Assembly (NCBI GenBank): GCA_016466735.1
Contig: JAAOED010000017.1
Span: 1 to 61,267, forward strand
From: Weissella confusa
Lineage (GTDB): Bacteria > Bacillota > Bacilli > Lactobacillales > Lactobacillaceae
Direction: 5' to 3'
DNA: 61,267 nt
Shown here: positions 41,751 through 50,550 of the stretch, piece by piece
Layout of the letters: every line of letters starts with the position of its first letter
How positions within the stretch are numbered: position 1 is the first letter of the stretch
Program-made: the position numbers and the translations under genes
Notes under the pieces: generated by a model
What the model saw: the letters and a program-made list of their open reading frames with translations, nothing else
The model's database searches: none
Told to the model about the DNA's origin: nothing

Positions 41751-43439
41751 ATGCAAATTCAAAATCCTGTATTGCCTGGATTCAACTCAGATCCATCAAT
41801 CATCCGTGTTGAAGACACGTACTACATTGCAACGTCAACTTTCGAATGGTTCCCTGGTGTCCGCATTCACGCATCAAAGGACATGGTTCACTGGAACTTG
41901 GTAACGAACGTTCTTGATACTGTTGAACTTTTGGACATGAAGGGTAACCCTTCATCAGGTGGTATCTGGGCCCCTGACTTGTCATACGCAGACGGCAAGT
42001 TCTGGTTAATCTACACTGACGTTAAGATCACTGACGGTGCCTTCAAGGATATGACGAACTACTTGACGACTGCCGAGAACATCGAAGGCCCTTGGTCAGC
42101 ACCTATCCGTGTTAACGGAGTTGGTTTCGACGCTTCATTGTTCCACGATGAAGATGGTCGCAAGTACTTGGTACAACAAACTTGGGATCACCGTGAATAC
42201 CACCACCCATTTGATGGTATTACGTTGACTGAATTTGATACTGATACGATGAAGTTGAAGCCAGAAACGGCTCGCACGATCTTCGAAGGAACTGACGTTA
42301 AGTTGGTTGAAGGTCCTCACTTGTACAAGATCAACGGTGAATACTACCTATTCGCTGCTGAAGGTGGAACTGTCTTCACTCACCAAGAAGTTGTTGCTCG
42401 TTCAAAGAGCTTGGATGAGAAGTCATTCGTTGTTGAGCCTGATGGTCCATTCTTGACGAACTTCGACACGCCATACACTTACTTGCAAAAGCAAGGTCAC
42501 GGTGCTTTGGTCGACACACCAGGTGGTGAGTGGTACTACGCATCATTGACTGCTCGTCCATGGAACCACGAGACTGAGTCATCAACTGACCCACGTGGAT
42601 GGTCAACTTTGGGACGTGAGACGTCAATCCAAAAGGTTGAATGGGACGAAGCTGGTTGGCCACGCGTTGTTGGTGGACACGGTGGACAAACGTTCGTTGA
42701 AGCTCCTAAGGACGCTATCTTGACTGAAGCCCCTGCTGACCACTCACAACACGATGAGTTTACTGACGCTAAGTTGGACATGAACTGGAACACGTTGCGT
42801 GTGCCATTCTCAGAAGAGTTCGGTTCAACTGGTGACGGTTCATTGAAGTTGATCGGTCGCGGATCATTGGTTAACTACCACGACTTGTCATTGATTGCTC
42901 GTCGTTGGCAAGCATTCTACTTCGATGCTGAAACTAAGGTTAAGTTCAACCCATTCTCATACCAATCAATGGCTGGTTTGACGAACTACTACAACCACTC
43001 ACACTGGTCATGGATCTTCATTACGAAGAACGACGAAGGTCAAAGCGTAATCGAAGTCGCCGAGAACAAGGGTGGACAACGTAACGGAACTTACACGTCA
43101 TACTTGAAGGACGATGCTATCGTAATCCCTGAAGGTACTGAATACGTATGGTTCAAGACGAAGGTTCGTAAGGAATCATACACGTACGAGTACTCATTCA
43201 ACGGTACTGACTGGACTGAAGTACCAGTTGTATTGGACGCCGCAGTCTTGTCAGATGACTACGTTGTACAATCATACGGTGGATTCTTCACGGGTGCTTA
43301 CGTTGGTTTGGCAGCTGTCGACTACTCAGGTTACGACACTACTGCTGAATTCGACTACTTCGACTACAAGGAACTTGGCGACAAGCAACTTGAAGACGGA
43401 TCATACTCATGGGAAGCTTCAGAATCACGCTTCGGCTAA
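41751..43439 (+). CDS. xynB: GH43 beta-xylosidase
   Basis: A 562-residue cytoplasmic glycosidase that should release xylose from xylo-oligosaccharides. The five-bladed propeller (residues 1-320) has the catalytic NPVLPGFNSDPSI (base), IWAPDLSY (pKa modulator) and LVEGPHLY (acid). A C-terminal beta-sandwich follows, typical of GH43 subfamily 11. No signal peptide. AAGGAG lies before the ATG. Codon use is extreme: serine almost always TCA, leucine TTG, and Asn, Tyr and Phe C-ending, unlike the next gene, which suggests high expression. Confidence 0.95.
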   Translation: MQIQNPVLPGFNSDPSIIRVEDTYYIATSTFEWFPGVRIHASKDMVHWNLVTNVLDTVELLDMKGNPSSGGIWAPDLSYADGKFWLIYTDVKITDGAFKDMTNYLTTAENIEGPWSAPIRVNGVGFDASLFHDEDGRKYLVQQTWDHREYHHPFDGITLTEFDTDTMKLKPETARTIFEGTDVKLVEGPHLYKINGEYYLFAAEGGTVFTHQEVVARSKSLDEKSFVVEPDGPFLTNFDTPYTYLQKQGHGALVDTPGGEWYYASLTARPWNHETESSTDPRGWSTLGRETSIQKVEWDEAGWPRVVGGHGGQTFVEAPKDAILTEAPADHSQHDEFTDAKLDMNWNTLRVPFSEEFGSTGDGSLKLIGRGSLVNYHDLSLIARRWQAFYFDAETKVKFNPFSYQSMAGLTNYYNHSHWSWIFITKNDEGQSVIEVAENKGGQRNGTYTSYLKDDAIVIPEGTEYVWFKTKVRKESYTYEYSFNGTDWTEVPVVLDAAVLSDDYVVQSYGGFFTGAYVGLAAVDYSGYDTTAEFDYFDYKELGDKQLEDGSYSWEASESRFG

Positions 43440-43452
43440 TATCTGAATAACC

Positions 43453-43484
43453 AAAACGCCTAACAGTTTTCTGTTAGGCGTTTT
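43453..43484 (+). terminator. Rho-independent terminator after xynB
   Basis: A 14 bp stem (43453-43466 with 43471-43484), then a T run to 43487. Confidence 0.9.
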
Positions 43485-43564
43485 TTTGCGTTACTTTGCC
43501 CTTCATCAGACATATTTTGTGGCGCAATTCGCACACTTTTTTGTGAAAAAAATAACAATCACTA

Positions 43565-43593
43565 TTAACAATTCCTTTTAGTAAGCGTATAGT
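43565..43593 (+). promoter_or_regulatory. Promoter of the sugar symporter gene
   Basis: TTAACA (43565-43570), a 17 nt spacer and TATAGT (43588-43593). No XylR operator of the local type overlaps it. Confidence 0.7.
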
Positions 43594-43611
43594 TGTTAAT
43601 GTTGATTGAGT

Positions 43612-43625
43612 TGTTACCGTTTTCA
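43612..43625. promoter_or_regulatory. cre site of the sugar symporter gene
   Basis: TGTTACCGTTTTCA is a perfect match to TGWNANCGNTNWCA, at about +12 to +25. Confidence 0.75.
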
Positions 43626-43678
43626 TAAATAGTGAAAAAAGTAACGTTAATCTAGAAATTATCTTTTGGAAAGCGAGT

Positions 43679-45073
43679 ATGCAAATCATGCGTAAAATCT
43701 CACCTCGTTTAATTTATTTTTTTGGAGCCCTAGGTGGTCTCTTATTTGGTTATGACACTGGGGTTATCTCAGGTGCCATTCTCTACGTTCAACGCACCCT
43801 TGGCCTAAACGCCTTGGAAGAAGGAATCGTCGTCTCATCAGTTTTGCTTGGCGCTATGATTGGTGCCATGTCAATCGGCCCTCTGTCAGATCGCTTCGGT
43901 CGTAAGAAGATGGTCATGGTTGCAGCTTTGATTTTCTTCATTGGATCGCTAGGCTCAGCCTTTTCACCTGACTTTGGTGTTTTGGTTGCTAGCCGTGTCG
44001 TTCTTGGTGTTGCCGTTGGTGGTGCCTCGGCCCTTGTACCAACCTACTTAGCCGAAGTTGCGCCTGCTAAAATGCGCGGTTCACTAACCTCACTTAACCA
44101 ATTGATGGTTATGACGGGGATTTTGATGGCGTACCTGGTTAACCTTGGTTTCTCTGGCCTAGCACATACCGTTTCATGGCGCTGGATGCTTGGATTCGCT
44201 GCCCTACCATCAGCTATCCTATTCATCGGTGGTATTTTCTTGCCTGAGTCTCCTCGTTACCTAGGTCGTATTAAGAAATTCGATGAAGCGTTGCAAGTTT
44301 TGAACATGCTTCGCACGCCTGAAGAGGCTAAGGCTGAATTGGCTGAAATGGAAAACGCTAAAGACGTCAAGCTTGGCGGCTTCAAGGAATTGTTCTCAAA
44401 GTTCGTTCGTCCTGCCTTAATTATCGGTGTCGGTATGGCTATCTTCCAACAATTCATGGGTATCAATACGGTTTTGTACTATGCCCCAACTATTTTTAAG
44501 ACCATTGGCATGGGTGATAGCGCCTCACTAATGGGAACTGTTGGTCTTGGAACTGTCAACGTCTTGATCACTGCCTGGGCCGTTCGTGTGATGGAAACTC
44601 GTGGTCGCAAGGAGTGGCTATTAATCGGGGGCTTCGGTATGGCCGTTTCATTGATTGCGTTGTCTATCTTAACTAGCCTGTCTGTTACAGGTATCATGTC
44701 ATACGTCACAATTGTTGCCATGGCCTTCTACCTTATCTTCTTCTGTGCAACTTGGGGCCCAATCATGTGGACCATGATTGGTGAAGTCTTCCCATTGTCT
44801 GTCCGTGGTGTCGGAGTTGGTTTCTCATCATTGATTAACTGGGGGGCGAACCTGCTTGTATCGTTGATGTTCCCCGTTTTGTTGGAACACTTCTCAATGC
44901 CAATAATCTTCGGTGCTTTTGCCATTATGTGTGTGCTTGGGTCATTGTTCGTAAAGCACTTCGTTTTCGAAACACGTGGTCGTTCACTTGAAGAAATTGA
45001 GAGCATGCTTCACCAACGCGCTAAGGACTCTGCCACTGGCGCTGTCCCACACGGTGCGATGATTCAACACTAA
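43679..45073 (+). CDS. MFS sugar:H+ symporter, probable D-xylose permease
   Basis: A 464-residue, 12-TMS sugar porter. Signatures: GGLLFGYDTGVISGAIL, the DRFGRKK loop, PESPRYLG and QQFMGINTVLYYAPTIF. It resembles XylE/AraE/XylT-type proton symporters; D-xylose is inferred from the neighbouring xyl genes. ATGs at 43679 and 43688 are both possible; GGAAAG favours the first. CcpA control is likely from the perfect cre, but direct XylR control is not visible. Confidence 0.9.
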   Translation: MQIMRKISPRLIYFFGALGGLLFGYDTGVISGAILYVQRTLGLNALEEGIVVSSVLLGAMIGAMSIGPLSDRFGRKKMVMVAALIFFIGSLGSAFSPDFGVLVASRVVLGVAVGGASALVPTYLAEVAPAKMRGSLTSLNQLMVMTGILMAYLVNLGFSGLAHTVSWRWMLGFAALPSAILFIGGIFLPESPRYLGRIKKFDEALQVLNMLRTPEEAKAELAEMENAKDVKLGGFKELFSKFVRPALIIGVGMAIFQQFMGINTVLYYAPTIFKTIGMGDSASLMGTVGLGTVNVLITAWAVRVMETRGRKEWLLIGGFGMAVSLIALSILTSLSVTGIMSYVTIVAMAFYLIFFCATWGPIMWTMIGEVFPLSVRGVGVGFSSLINWGANLLVSLMFPVLLEHFSMPIIFGAFAIMCVLGSLFVKHFVFETRGRSLEEIESMLHQRAKDSATGAVPHGAMIQH

Positions 45074-45085
45074 TTACTATCAATA

Positions 45086-45117
45086 AAACCGGCATCAGTA
45101 CTAACTGATACCGGTTT
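45086..45117 (+). terminator. Terminator after the sugar symporter gene
   Basis: A 14 bp stem with one mismatch (45086-45099 with 45104-45117), followed by ATTTTGTT. Confidence 0.8.
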
Positions 45118-45163
45118 ATTTTGTTAAAATAAATACTATCAGTGTCGAAAGGAGTAACCGAGT

Positions 45164-46054
45164 TTGAAAAAAGCACTACATGCCATCTTCAATAACCGCT
45201 ATGTCAAAACCATCATTGACGTTTCGATGCGTGTCGATATCGTAACGGCTAGTTCTTCGGTTGCTTACTTTGGACTATTGTCGATTTTTCCAGCGATTAT
45301 CATCATTGCGACCCTGTTGCCTTACTTTGGGCTAACGATTACCACAGCCCTCAGTTACGTACAGTGGGCCGTGCCAAAATCCGTTTACGGGTTTGTACGA
45401 CCAATCATTGAGTCGATTCTCGGACATAATGGTGTTGGCGTTTTGTCTGCATCAATTGTGATTACACTTTGGTCGCTCTCGCGTGTGGTCGCTTCAATCC
45501 GTACCGCTCAAAACGGCATCTACGGTGTGCAACCAAAGAATATCGCCATCATCGACCGCTTCATTTCAATGGCGTGGATGATTTTAGTGCTTGGCATTAT
45601 GGGCGTCCTCATTTTGATTGCCTCGGTTGGCTCGAACGTTCTCGAAGCGTTGCCAATCAGCAGTCATATCGTGCGTCAAATTGAATCAGCCAAGTTGCCG
45701 GTTGTCGCGACTGGATTGTTTATCGGCGCTGCGCTCTTCAACTGGGTATTACCGGTCAAAAAGCCTCGTTTACAATGGGCCTTAACTGGTACCATCATTC
45801 AAGTTGCGCTCGTTTTGTGGTTAACGAAAATCTTTGGATGGTACGTGAACCTAGCTTCACAAGCCTACACATTTTACCAAGCACTTAGTTCGGCCATCAT
45901 CGTGTTACTCTGGATCAATTTCATTGCCATGGCTGCCCTGATTGGTACAATTGTCACAGCAAGTTTAGAGGAACTTTTCCCTTCAAAACGTGATAAGAAA
46001 GCCATTTTGAAGCACTTGCACCGGAAAATTATCCGAAATAATGGAAAAAGTTAA
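45164..46054 (+). CDS. YihY/BrkB family membrane protein
   Basis: A 296-residue integral membrane protein with about six hydrophobic segments. The family N-terminal region SSVAYFGLLSIFPAIIIIA and the central VVASIRTAQNGIYGV are visible. Relatives were once called ribonuclease BN or virulence factor BrkB; their transport role is unproven. The start codon is TTG, chosen because AAGGAG lies 9 nt upstream and no ATG fits the family N-terminus. Confidence 0.85.
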   Translation: MKKALHAIFNNRYVKTIIDVSMRVDIVTASSSVAYFGLLSIFPAIIIIATLLPYFGLTITTALSYVQWAVPKSVYGFVRPIIESILGHNGVGVLSASIVITLWSLSRVVASIRTAQNGIYGVQPKNIAIIDRFISMAWMILVLGIMGVLILIASVGSNVLEALPISSHIVRQIESAKLPVVATGLFIGAALFNWVLPVKKPRLQWALTGTIIQVALVLWLTKIFGWYVNLASQAYTFYQALSSAIIVLLWINFIAMAALIGTIVTASLEELFPSKRDKKAILKHLHRKIIRNNGKS

Positions 46055-46102
46055 GAGTTATTTATTGTATAATTCATTTTTGCGCGTTATTATAATATTT
46101 GT

Positions 46103-46345
46103 TAAAGAGGAAAACGTTTCCATTTAACATTTGAGACAGCAACTTACTCATATCGCCGAGTCTAACCAGCTCGGCACGTAGGTCTAACCAACCTACAACC
46201 TACTCCTTAAGAATACCTATTTACCATGGATTAACCACCTATGGTAACGATGCGCCTAACCAACGTATCGTTAGGAAAAAGAGTCGTCTTCGGACTAGAC
46301 TCCGAAACCGCCTATGCCTAACCAACATAGGCGGTTTTGTTTTGC
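46103..46345 (+). ncRNA. Multi-hairpin small RNA with repeated YTAACCA loops
   Basis: About 240 nt that starts after TATAAT (46091-46096) and ends at a terminator hairpin. Six hairpins: 46155-46175, 46178-46196, 46221-46247, 46245-46273, 46281-46302 and 46306-46336. Five loops carry CTAACCA or TTAACCA; the fifth hairpin instead has a TTCG tetraloop. The fourth stem contains one G-U pair only on the plus strand, and the last stem has 11 bp followed by TTGTTTT. The stems differ in sequence while the loop is constant, so the loop is probably the functional part. No ORF. The third and fourth hairpins overlap by 3 nt and may compete. Confidence 0.75.
46109..46121. promoter_or_regulatory. cre-like palindrome at the small RNA start
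   Basis: GGAAAACGTTTCC is a perfect palindrome with a central CG and two mismatches to the cre consensus. It lies just after the -10 box, where CcpA or another LacI-family protein could bind. Confidence 0.45.
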
Positions 46346-46401
46346 GCTTTTTTCCAGTAAAATCAAGACAAGACTAAAACACTTTGGGGACGTGCAAAAC
46401 C

Positions 46402-47166
46402 ATGAACACATACGAGCAACGCGTTCTACAGACCTGTGCGCAGGCTGGACGCATCCTATTAGAAAGCGGCGCGGAGACTCCTCGCATCGAAGAGACTGTT
46501 GAAATCATCGGTAAGACGGCCGGCGTCAACGTGTCTTGCTACGTCACGCTAACGGCAGTCTTTGTGTCACTTGCTGATCAACCAACTACTCAGCTCACCA
46601 AGACAAAACTCGGCAGTTTTAACCTGCAAAAGGTTGATGAAATTAACCAACTTTCACGTCAATTCGTTGCCGGCGACGTCGATTTTGACGATGTCACACA
46701 ACAGGTTAACGCAATCGATGAATATGCAATTGATTTTAACTGGGCTACCAAGATTATCGGTGCTGGTTTAGTATCAGTTGCCCCCATGTTAGTTTTCAAG
46801 GCAACCTGGCCAGATTTAGCGCTTGCTTTCTTCGTCGGAATTGCCGGTTATCTAGTCGCCCAATACGTTGGCCGCAAAGCAACCGCGACGCCTTATGCCA
46901 AAGAAGTCGCCGGTGGCTTTACAATTTCGTTGTTGGCTTGGCTGTTAATCGCCGCTCACCTTGGCACAAACGCCGAGAACATCATCGTCAGTTCGGTTAT
47001 GCCATTAGTGCCCGGTGTCGCGCTCACAAATTCACTGCGTGAGATTATGGCTGGCCATATGATTTCTGGTACAGTTCGCGCTTTGGATGCCTTATTAATC
47101 GCTGCTGCTATCGGTGGCGGTGTCGTCTTAGCCGCGACCCTTGTCCATTTTGGCACGTCATTATAG
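46402..47166 (+). CDS. Threonine/serine exporter, ThrE N-terminal half (DUF1212)
   Basis: A 254-residue protein. A soluble N-terminal part has the family motif AGRILLESGAETPRIEETV, followed by about five membrane helices. Together with the next gene it corresponds to one ThrE exporter split in two, as is usual in Firmicutes. The ATG at 46402 is used; a TTG at 46384 would add six residues but lacks family support, and the ribosome site is weak. Confidence 0.88.
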   Translation: MNTYEQRVLQTCAQAGRILLESGAETPRIEETVEIIGKTAGVNVSCYVTLTAVFVSLADQPTTQLTKTKLGSFNLQKVDEINQLSRQFVAGDVDFDDVTQQVNAIDEYAIDFNWATKIIGAGLVSVAPMLVFKATWPDLALAFFVGIAGYLVAQYVGRKATATPYAKEVAGGFTISLLAWLLIAAHLGTNAENIIVSSVMPLVPGVALTNSLREIMAGHMISGTVRALDALLIAAAIGGGVVLAATLVHFGTSL

Positions 47167-47178
47167 GAGGTAATCAAT

Positions 47179-47613
47179 ATGCAATTAATCATTCATTTTC
47201 TGATTAGCTTCGTTTCGACAGTCGGGTTCGGCATCATTACGAACATCCCCCGCCGTGCATTACCCGTCGCTGGTTTAACCGGTGCCCTTGCCTGGAGCGG
47301 GTACATCGCGTACGGCTATGCACAAGACAATGTCTTTATTGCCAATATGATTGCGGCGATTATTATTGGTTTACTCGGAAACATCTTCGCCGTTAAATAC
47401 CGCGTACCAGTCAACATGATTTACATCCCCAGCCTAGTGTCACTAGTTCCCGGCGGCACCATCTATTTGGCGATGAAGAACTTCTCACTTGGCCATTACG
47501 CCTTGGCACAAGAAGGCGTCATCACAACCCTGACAATTGCGGTCGCTTTGGCAGTCGGCTTCGTTCTATCTGAGGTCGTCGTCCGCCAAGTAAAACGTTA
47601 TCGACAACACTAA
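47179..47613 (+). CDS. Threonine/serine exporter, ThrE C-terminal half (DUF3815)
   Basis: A 144-residue membrane protein with about five hydrophobic segments and the family pattern SFVSTVGFGIITNIPRRALP and SLVSLVPGGTIYLAM. AGGAGG precedes the ATG, 12 nt after the partner gene. Amino-acid export is inferred from the family. Confidence 0.88.
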   Translation: MQLIIHFLISFVSTVGFGIITNIPRRALPVAGLTGALAWSGYIAYGYAQDNVFIANMIAAIIIGLLGNIFAVKYRVPVNMIYIPSLVSLVPGGTIYLAMKNFSLGHYALAQEGVITTLTIAVALAVGFVLSEVVVRQVKRYRQH

Positions 47614-47647
47614 AAAACGGCTTGGATTCGAAAATCCAAGCCGTTTT
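47614..47647. terminator. Bidirectional terminator between the ThrE genes and uppP
   Basis: A 14 bp stem (47614-47627 with 47634-47647) with A and T runs on both sides. It serves two convergent units. Confidence 0.85.
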
Positions 47648-47658
47648 AATTTACCAGT

Positions 47659-48510
47659 TTAGTGCATCGTAAGCATGCCAGCTGTTCCCAAAGCCAAGAC
47701 AACAATACCGACAACAATTCGGTAGTATCCAAAGACCTTGAAGTCATTGTTCTTGATGTAGTTCATCATCACCTTAATGGCAAAGTAAGCCACAATCCAT
47801 GAAACGATGAATCCAACTGCCATAACACCAGCTTGTGCGCCCGTGAAGCTACCACCATCAAGAAGGTACTTACCAACCTTCAAGATTGTCACACCAAACA
47901 TAACTGGAATACTCATAAAGAATGAGAACTCAGCAGCCACGAAACGTGACGCACCCAAGATCAAGGCACCCAAGATGGTCGCCCCTGAACGTGATGTTCC
48001 AGGCACGATTGAAAGCACTTGGAACAAACCAATGAACAAGGCCATCTTGAACGTCATTGTGTTCAAATCCGTCAACCAAGCATCCTTGTTAGCCAAGTAA
48101 CGCTCAACGACAATGAACAAAATACCGTAGATGATCAACATTGATGCCACAACCCAAGCGTTCAACCAGTGCGCATCCATGTAATCGTTAAGCGCCAAAC
48201 CAGCCACAACGGCAGGCAACACACCGACGATAACCTTGAACCACAAAGTCCACGTTTGCTTCTTTTCAATCGTAGACTTTGATGGCGCGAATGGGTTCAA
48301 CTTGTGGAAGTACAATTGGATAACCGCGAAAATCGCCCCCAATTGAATTGCGTAGTCAAACATCGCTGTAAAACTCTTCGTCCAAACTGAACCACCTGGG
48401 ATGTTCATCAATGATTCAGCAATAATAATGTGTCCTGTTGATGATACTGGCAAGAATTCAGTCAATCCTTCGACAATACCAATCACTAGAGACTTCAACA
48501 AATCAAGCAT
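47659..48510 (-). CDS. uppP: Undecaprenyl-diphosphatase
   Basis: Recycles undecaprenyl-diphosphate to the monophosphate lipid carrier at the membrane and gives bacitracin tolerance. The 283-residue protein has the BacA motifs GIVEGLTEFLPVSSTGH and PGTSRSGATILGA. AAGGAG lies 6 nt before the ATG at 48510; the ATG at 48537 is rejected. Confidence 0.96.
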   Translation of the reverse strand: MLDLLKSLVIGIVEGLTEFLPVSSTGHIIIAESLMNIPGGSVWTKSFTAMFDYAIQLGAIFAVIQLYFHKLNPFAPSKSTIEKKQTWTLWFKVIVGVLPAVVAGLALNDYMDAHWLNAWVVASMLIIYGILFIVVERYLANKDAWLTDLNTMTFKMALFIGLFQVLSIVPGTSRSGATILGALILGASRFVAAEFSFFMSIPVMFGVTILKVGKYLLDGGSFTGAQAGVMAVGFIVSWIVAYFAIKVMMNYIKNNDFKVFGYYRIVVGIVVLALGTAGMLTMH

Positions 48511-48597
48511 ATGCTGCTCCTTATTTTTAAATATCAACAGTACTACTTTACCAAACCAACCTCAAATCACCTAATTCCTTAGGGACTTCTTTAATGA

Positions 48598-49479
48598 TTA
48601 ATTGAAAATAGTATCACCATCGGTCGTCACAACGTTAAGACGATCGGTTGCTGATTCATCACGGCTGTAGCTACCAACAAAGCGGTTACCTTGAATCTTA
48701 ATGTCACCATTATTAGATTGAATCTGCAAACCAGGCACTGGCATGTTCGTCACATCCAAATTACCTTCACGTAACGTCCAAGCATTTACGCCAGTCAATT
48801 GCGCGTTTTGGACGGTTAAATTACCAGAATTTAACTGCACAACTCCGTCATTCATCACAACATCCTTCAATTGCATATCGGTATCAGATGCTGAAACAAA
48901 CGCCTTACCAAGTGTTGCTTGCTTAGCTGAGAATTGTGAATCAGCGAGATTCATCGTCGTCTCAGGCGACTTCACACCACTAAGTGTTACCAATCCGTAC
49001 GTGTTATTCAACGTCAAATTCTTCGTTTCAATATCATGTAACGATGCAGAACCGGAATAGTTACGAATGTGAATATACTTCATTGCCGTCTTCTTTGGCA
49101 CATAAACCGTTAAAACGTGTTCAACGCGCTTGTTAAAGCCAACCCGATACTTATCTTTTTGTGTCCCAGTATAACGGATGTGCAACGCCCCGTCCTTGTT
49201 CGTAAGGCTAAGCTGCGTGGCATCCCCAACCGTTCCCTTCACACGATACTCATCCTTATCAGTCGCAACAACATGAACATCTAGTTCAACCGCTGTGGCG
49301 TCAATTGTCTTGATTGTATCGAATTTTTGATTGATTGCTTTCTCCTGCGGTAAGACAAAATGTCCGTCGCGCCAAACCAAGCTATTTTGGCCGCCATTGA
49401 CGTAACCAATCACCGACAACATGATACCAAGAGCAGCGACGGCAAAACCGAGAATGATAATGCGTAACATCTTAGGCAT
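48598..49479 (-). CDS. DUF4097 family envelope protein
   Basis: A 293-residue protein with an N-terminal membrane anchor or uncleaved signal (IIILGFAVAALGIMLSVIGYV) and a repetitive beta-helix-like DUF4097 region. Related proteins take part in LiaFSR-type envelope stress and daptomycin responses. AAGGAGG lies before the ATG. It overlaps the upstream DUF1700 gene by 8 nt and ends the padR operon. Confidence 0.82.
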   Translation of the reverse strand: MPKMLRIIILGFAVAALGIMLSVIGYVNGGQNSLVWRDGHFVLPQEKAINQKFDTIKTIDATAVELDVHVVATDKDEYRVKGTVGDATQLSLTNKDGALHIRYTGTQKDKYRVGFNKRVEHVLTVYVPKKTAMKYIHIRNYSGSASLHDIETKNLTLNNTYGLVTLSGVKSPETTMNLADSQFSAKQATLGKAFVSASDTDMQLKDVVMNDGVVQLNSGNLTVQNAQLTGVNAWTLREGNLDVTNMPVPGLQIQSNNGDIKIQGNRFVGSYSRDESATDRLNVVTTDGDTIFN

Positions 49480-50110
49480 GCTTCACACCTCCTTGTGGCT
49501 TACGCGTAAAGCGACGGCCGATATACTTGACGAAGTTCATCAAGGCACGGAATACCGTACGGACAACCACAAAGCCAATTGGCCAGGCAATGAATTGCAA
49601 GCCGATCCAAATCAAACCTAGGCCACCTTGGAATAAGGCTGTTTGCCAGCTTTGCCCAGCAATCGCAATCGCACCAACAACTTGGAAGAGACCCGTAAAG
49701 AGCAACCAAAGCAAAATAATAATCACTGCCACAGCTACCAAGACAACGCCGAACAAGCCCAACAAAATGGCAATAATGGCCGGAATCCAAACAACTGATG
49801 TCACCAGGCCAACAATAACCACCCACAACAGGTTTAGTTGACGCTGAATGCGTGACTTGAATTGCTTCGTGGCCGAACTACCTTCATCTGGCGCCTCTTG
49901 ATCAGCCACATCATCATAGCGGATTGAATAATCCACCAAGACACGGCGGGCCAGTTGCTTAGGTGTCCCGAACTCAGCAATTAGCTTTTCACCACTAAGT
50001 CCCGCATCCGCCGCGTACTCACGATAAAATGCCAAAACATCATCTCGTTCATCTTCTGTCAGACCAAATAAATGTCCGCGCAGTTGTGTGAAGTAAATGT
50101 TATTCTCCAT
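49472..50110 (-). CDS. DUF1700 (HAAS) membrane protein
   Basis: A 212-residue protein. An N-terminal helical domain (LRGHLFGLTEDERDDVLAFY) is typical of HAAS/DUF1700 and is followed by about four membrane segments. PadR-DUF1700-DUF4097 is a recurrent Firmicutes operon in which HAAS likely signals envelope state. The start overlaps padR by 11 nt. Confidence 0.85.
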   Translation of the reverse strand: MENNIYFTQLRGHLFGLTEDERDDVLAFYREYAADAGLSGEKLIAEFGTPKQLARRVLVDYSIRYDDVADQEAPDEGSSATKQFKSRIQRQLNLLWVVIVGLVTSVVWIPAIIAILLGLFGVVLVAVAVIIILLWLLFTGLFQVVGAIAIAGQSWQTALFQGGLGLIWIGLQFIAWPIGFVVVRTVFRALMNFVKYIGRRFTRKPQGGVKHA

Positions 50111-50426
50111 TGTCTCCCCTCTCCGCCATCATAATTTCATTAACATTGCCGCTGAATGTCCGCCACTCGTCCTGGATTCGCACCACTTCAGAGCGTCCTT
50201 CATCGGAAATTTTATAATATCGGCGATTACGCCCTTCAAAAGGTTCATCGTACGTCGTCACCCAGCCCTTAGACTTTAGACGGCGCAAGACTGGATACAT
50301 CGTTGATTCAGAAACCGCAAAACGCTCTTGGACCTGTTTCGTCAACGCATAGCCATACAAATCTTCGTCAGAAAGCAACGCCAATACTAACCCATCCATT
50401 AAATCACTGGATAATTGCATCGCCAT
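50100..50426 (-). CDS. PadR family transcriptional regulator
   Basis: A 108-residue winged-helix regulator (LVLALLSDEDLYGYALTKQV, then ESTMYPVLRRLKSKGWV). PadR proteins usually repress their own operon and neighbouring membrane stress genes. AAAGGA lies 9 nt before the ATG. Divergent from pspC with a palindrome between them. Confidence 0.92.
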   Translation of the reverse strand: MAMQLSSDLMDGLVLALLSDEDLYGYALTKQVQERFAVSESTMYPVLRRLKSKGWVTTYDEPFEGRNRRYYKISDEGRSEVVRIQDEWRTFSGNVNEIMMAERGDNGE

Positions 50427-50462
50427 AATTCATTTTCCTTTACAATACTATAACTCATATAA

Positions 50463-50477
50463 TATACTCTCAGTATA
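50463..50477. promoter_or_regulatory. Candidate PadR operator
   Basis: TATACT-CTC-AGTATA, a perfect 6-3-6 palindrome in the divergent padR-pspC promoter region, 37 nt from padR and 74 nt from pspC. Confidence 0.55.
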
Positions 50478-50550
50478 AGAAAGAATGCTAGCGTTGTAAA
50501 GGCAAACGCCGTACAACCAGTTCTAATAGCATTTAAGAGGGGTATTTATT

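Noticed and set aside
46155-46336. Repeated CTAACCA units considered as a CRISPR array or tandem repeat
   Set aside because: The repeated unit is only 7 nt, the spacing is irregular and each copy sits in a different stem; no cas gene is present.
46384-46402. TTG start for the ThrE N-terminal half
   Set aside because: It would add six residues with no family support; the ATG at 46402 matches the usual N-terminus.
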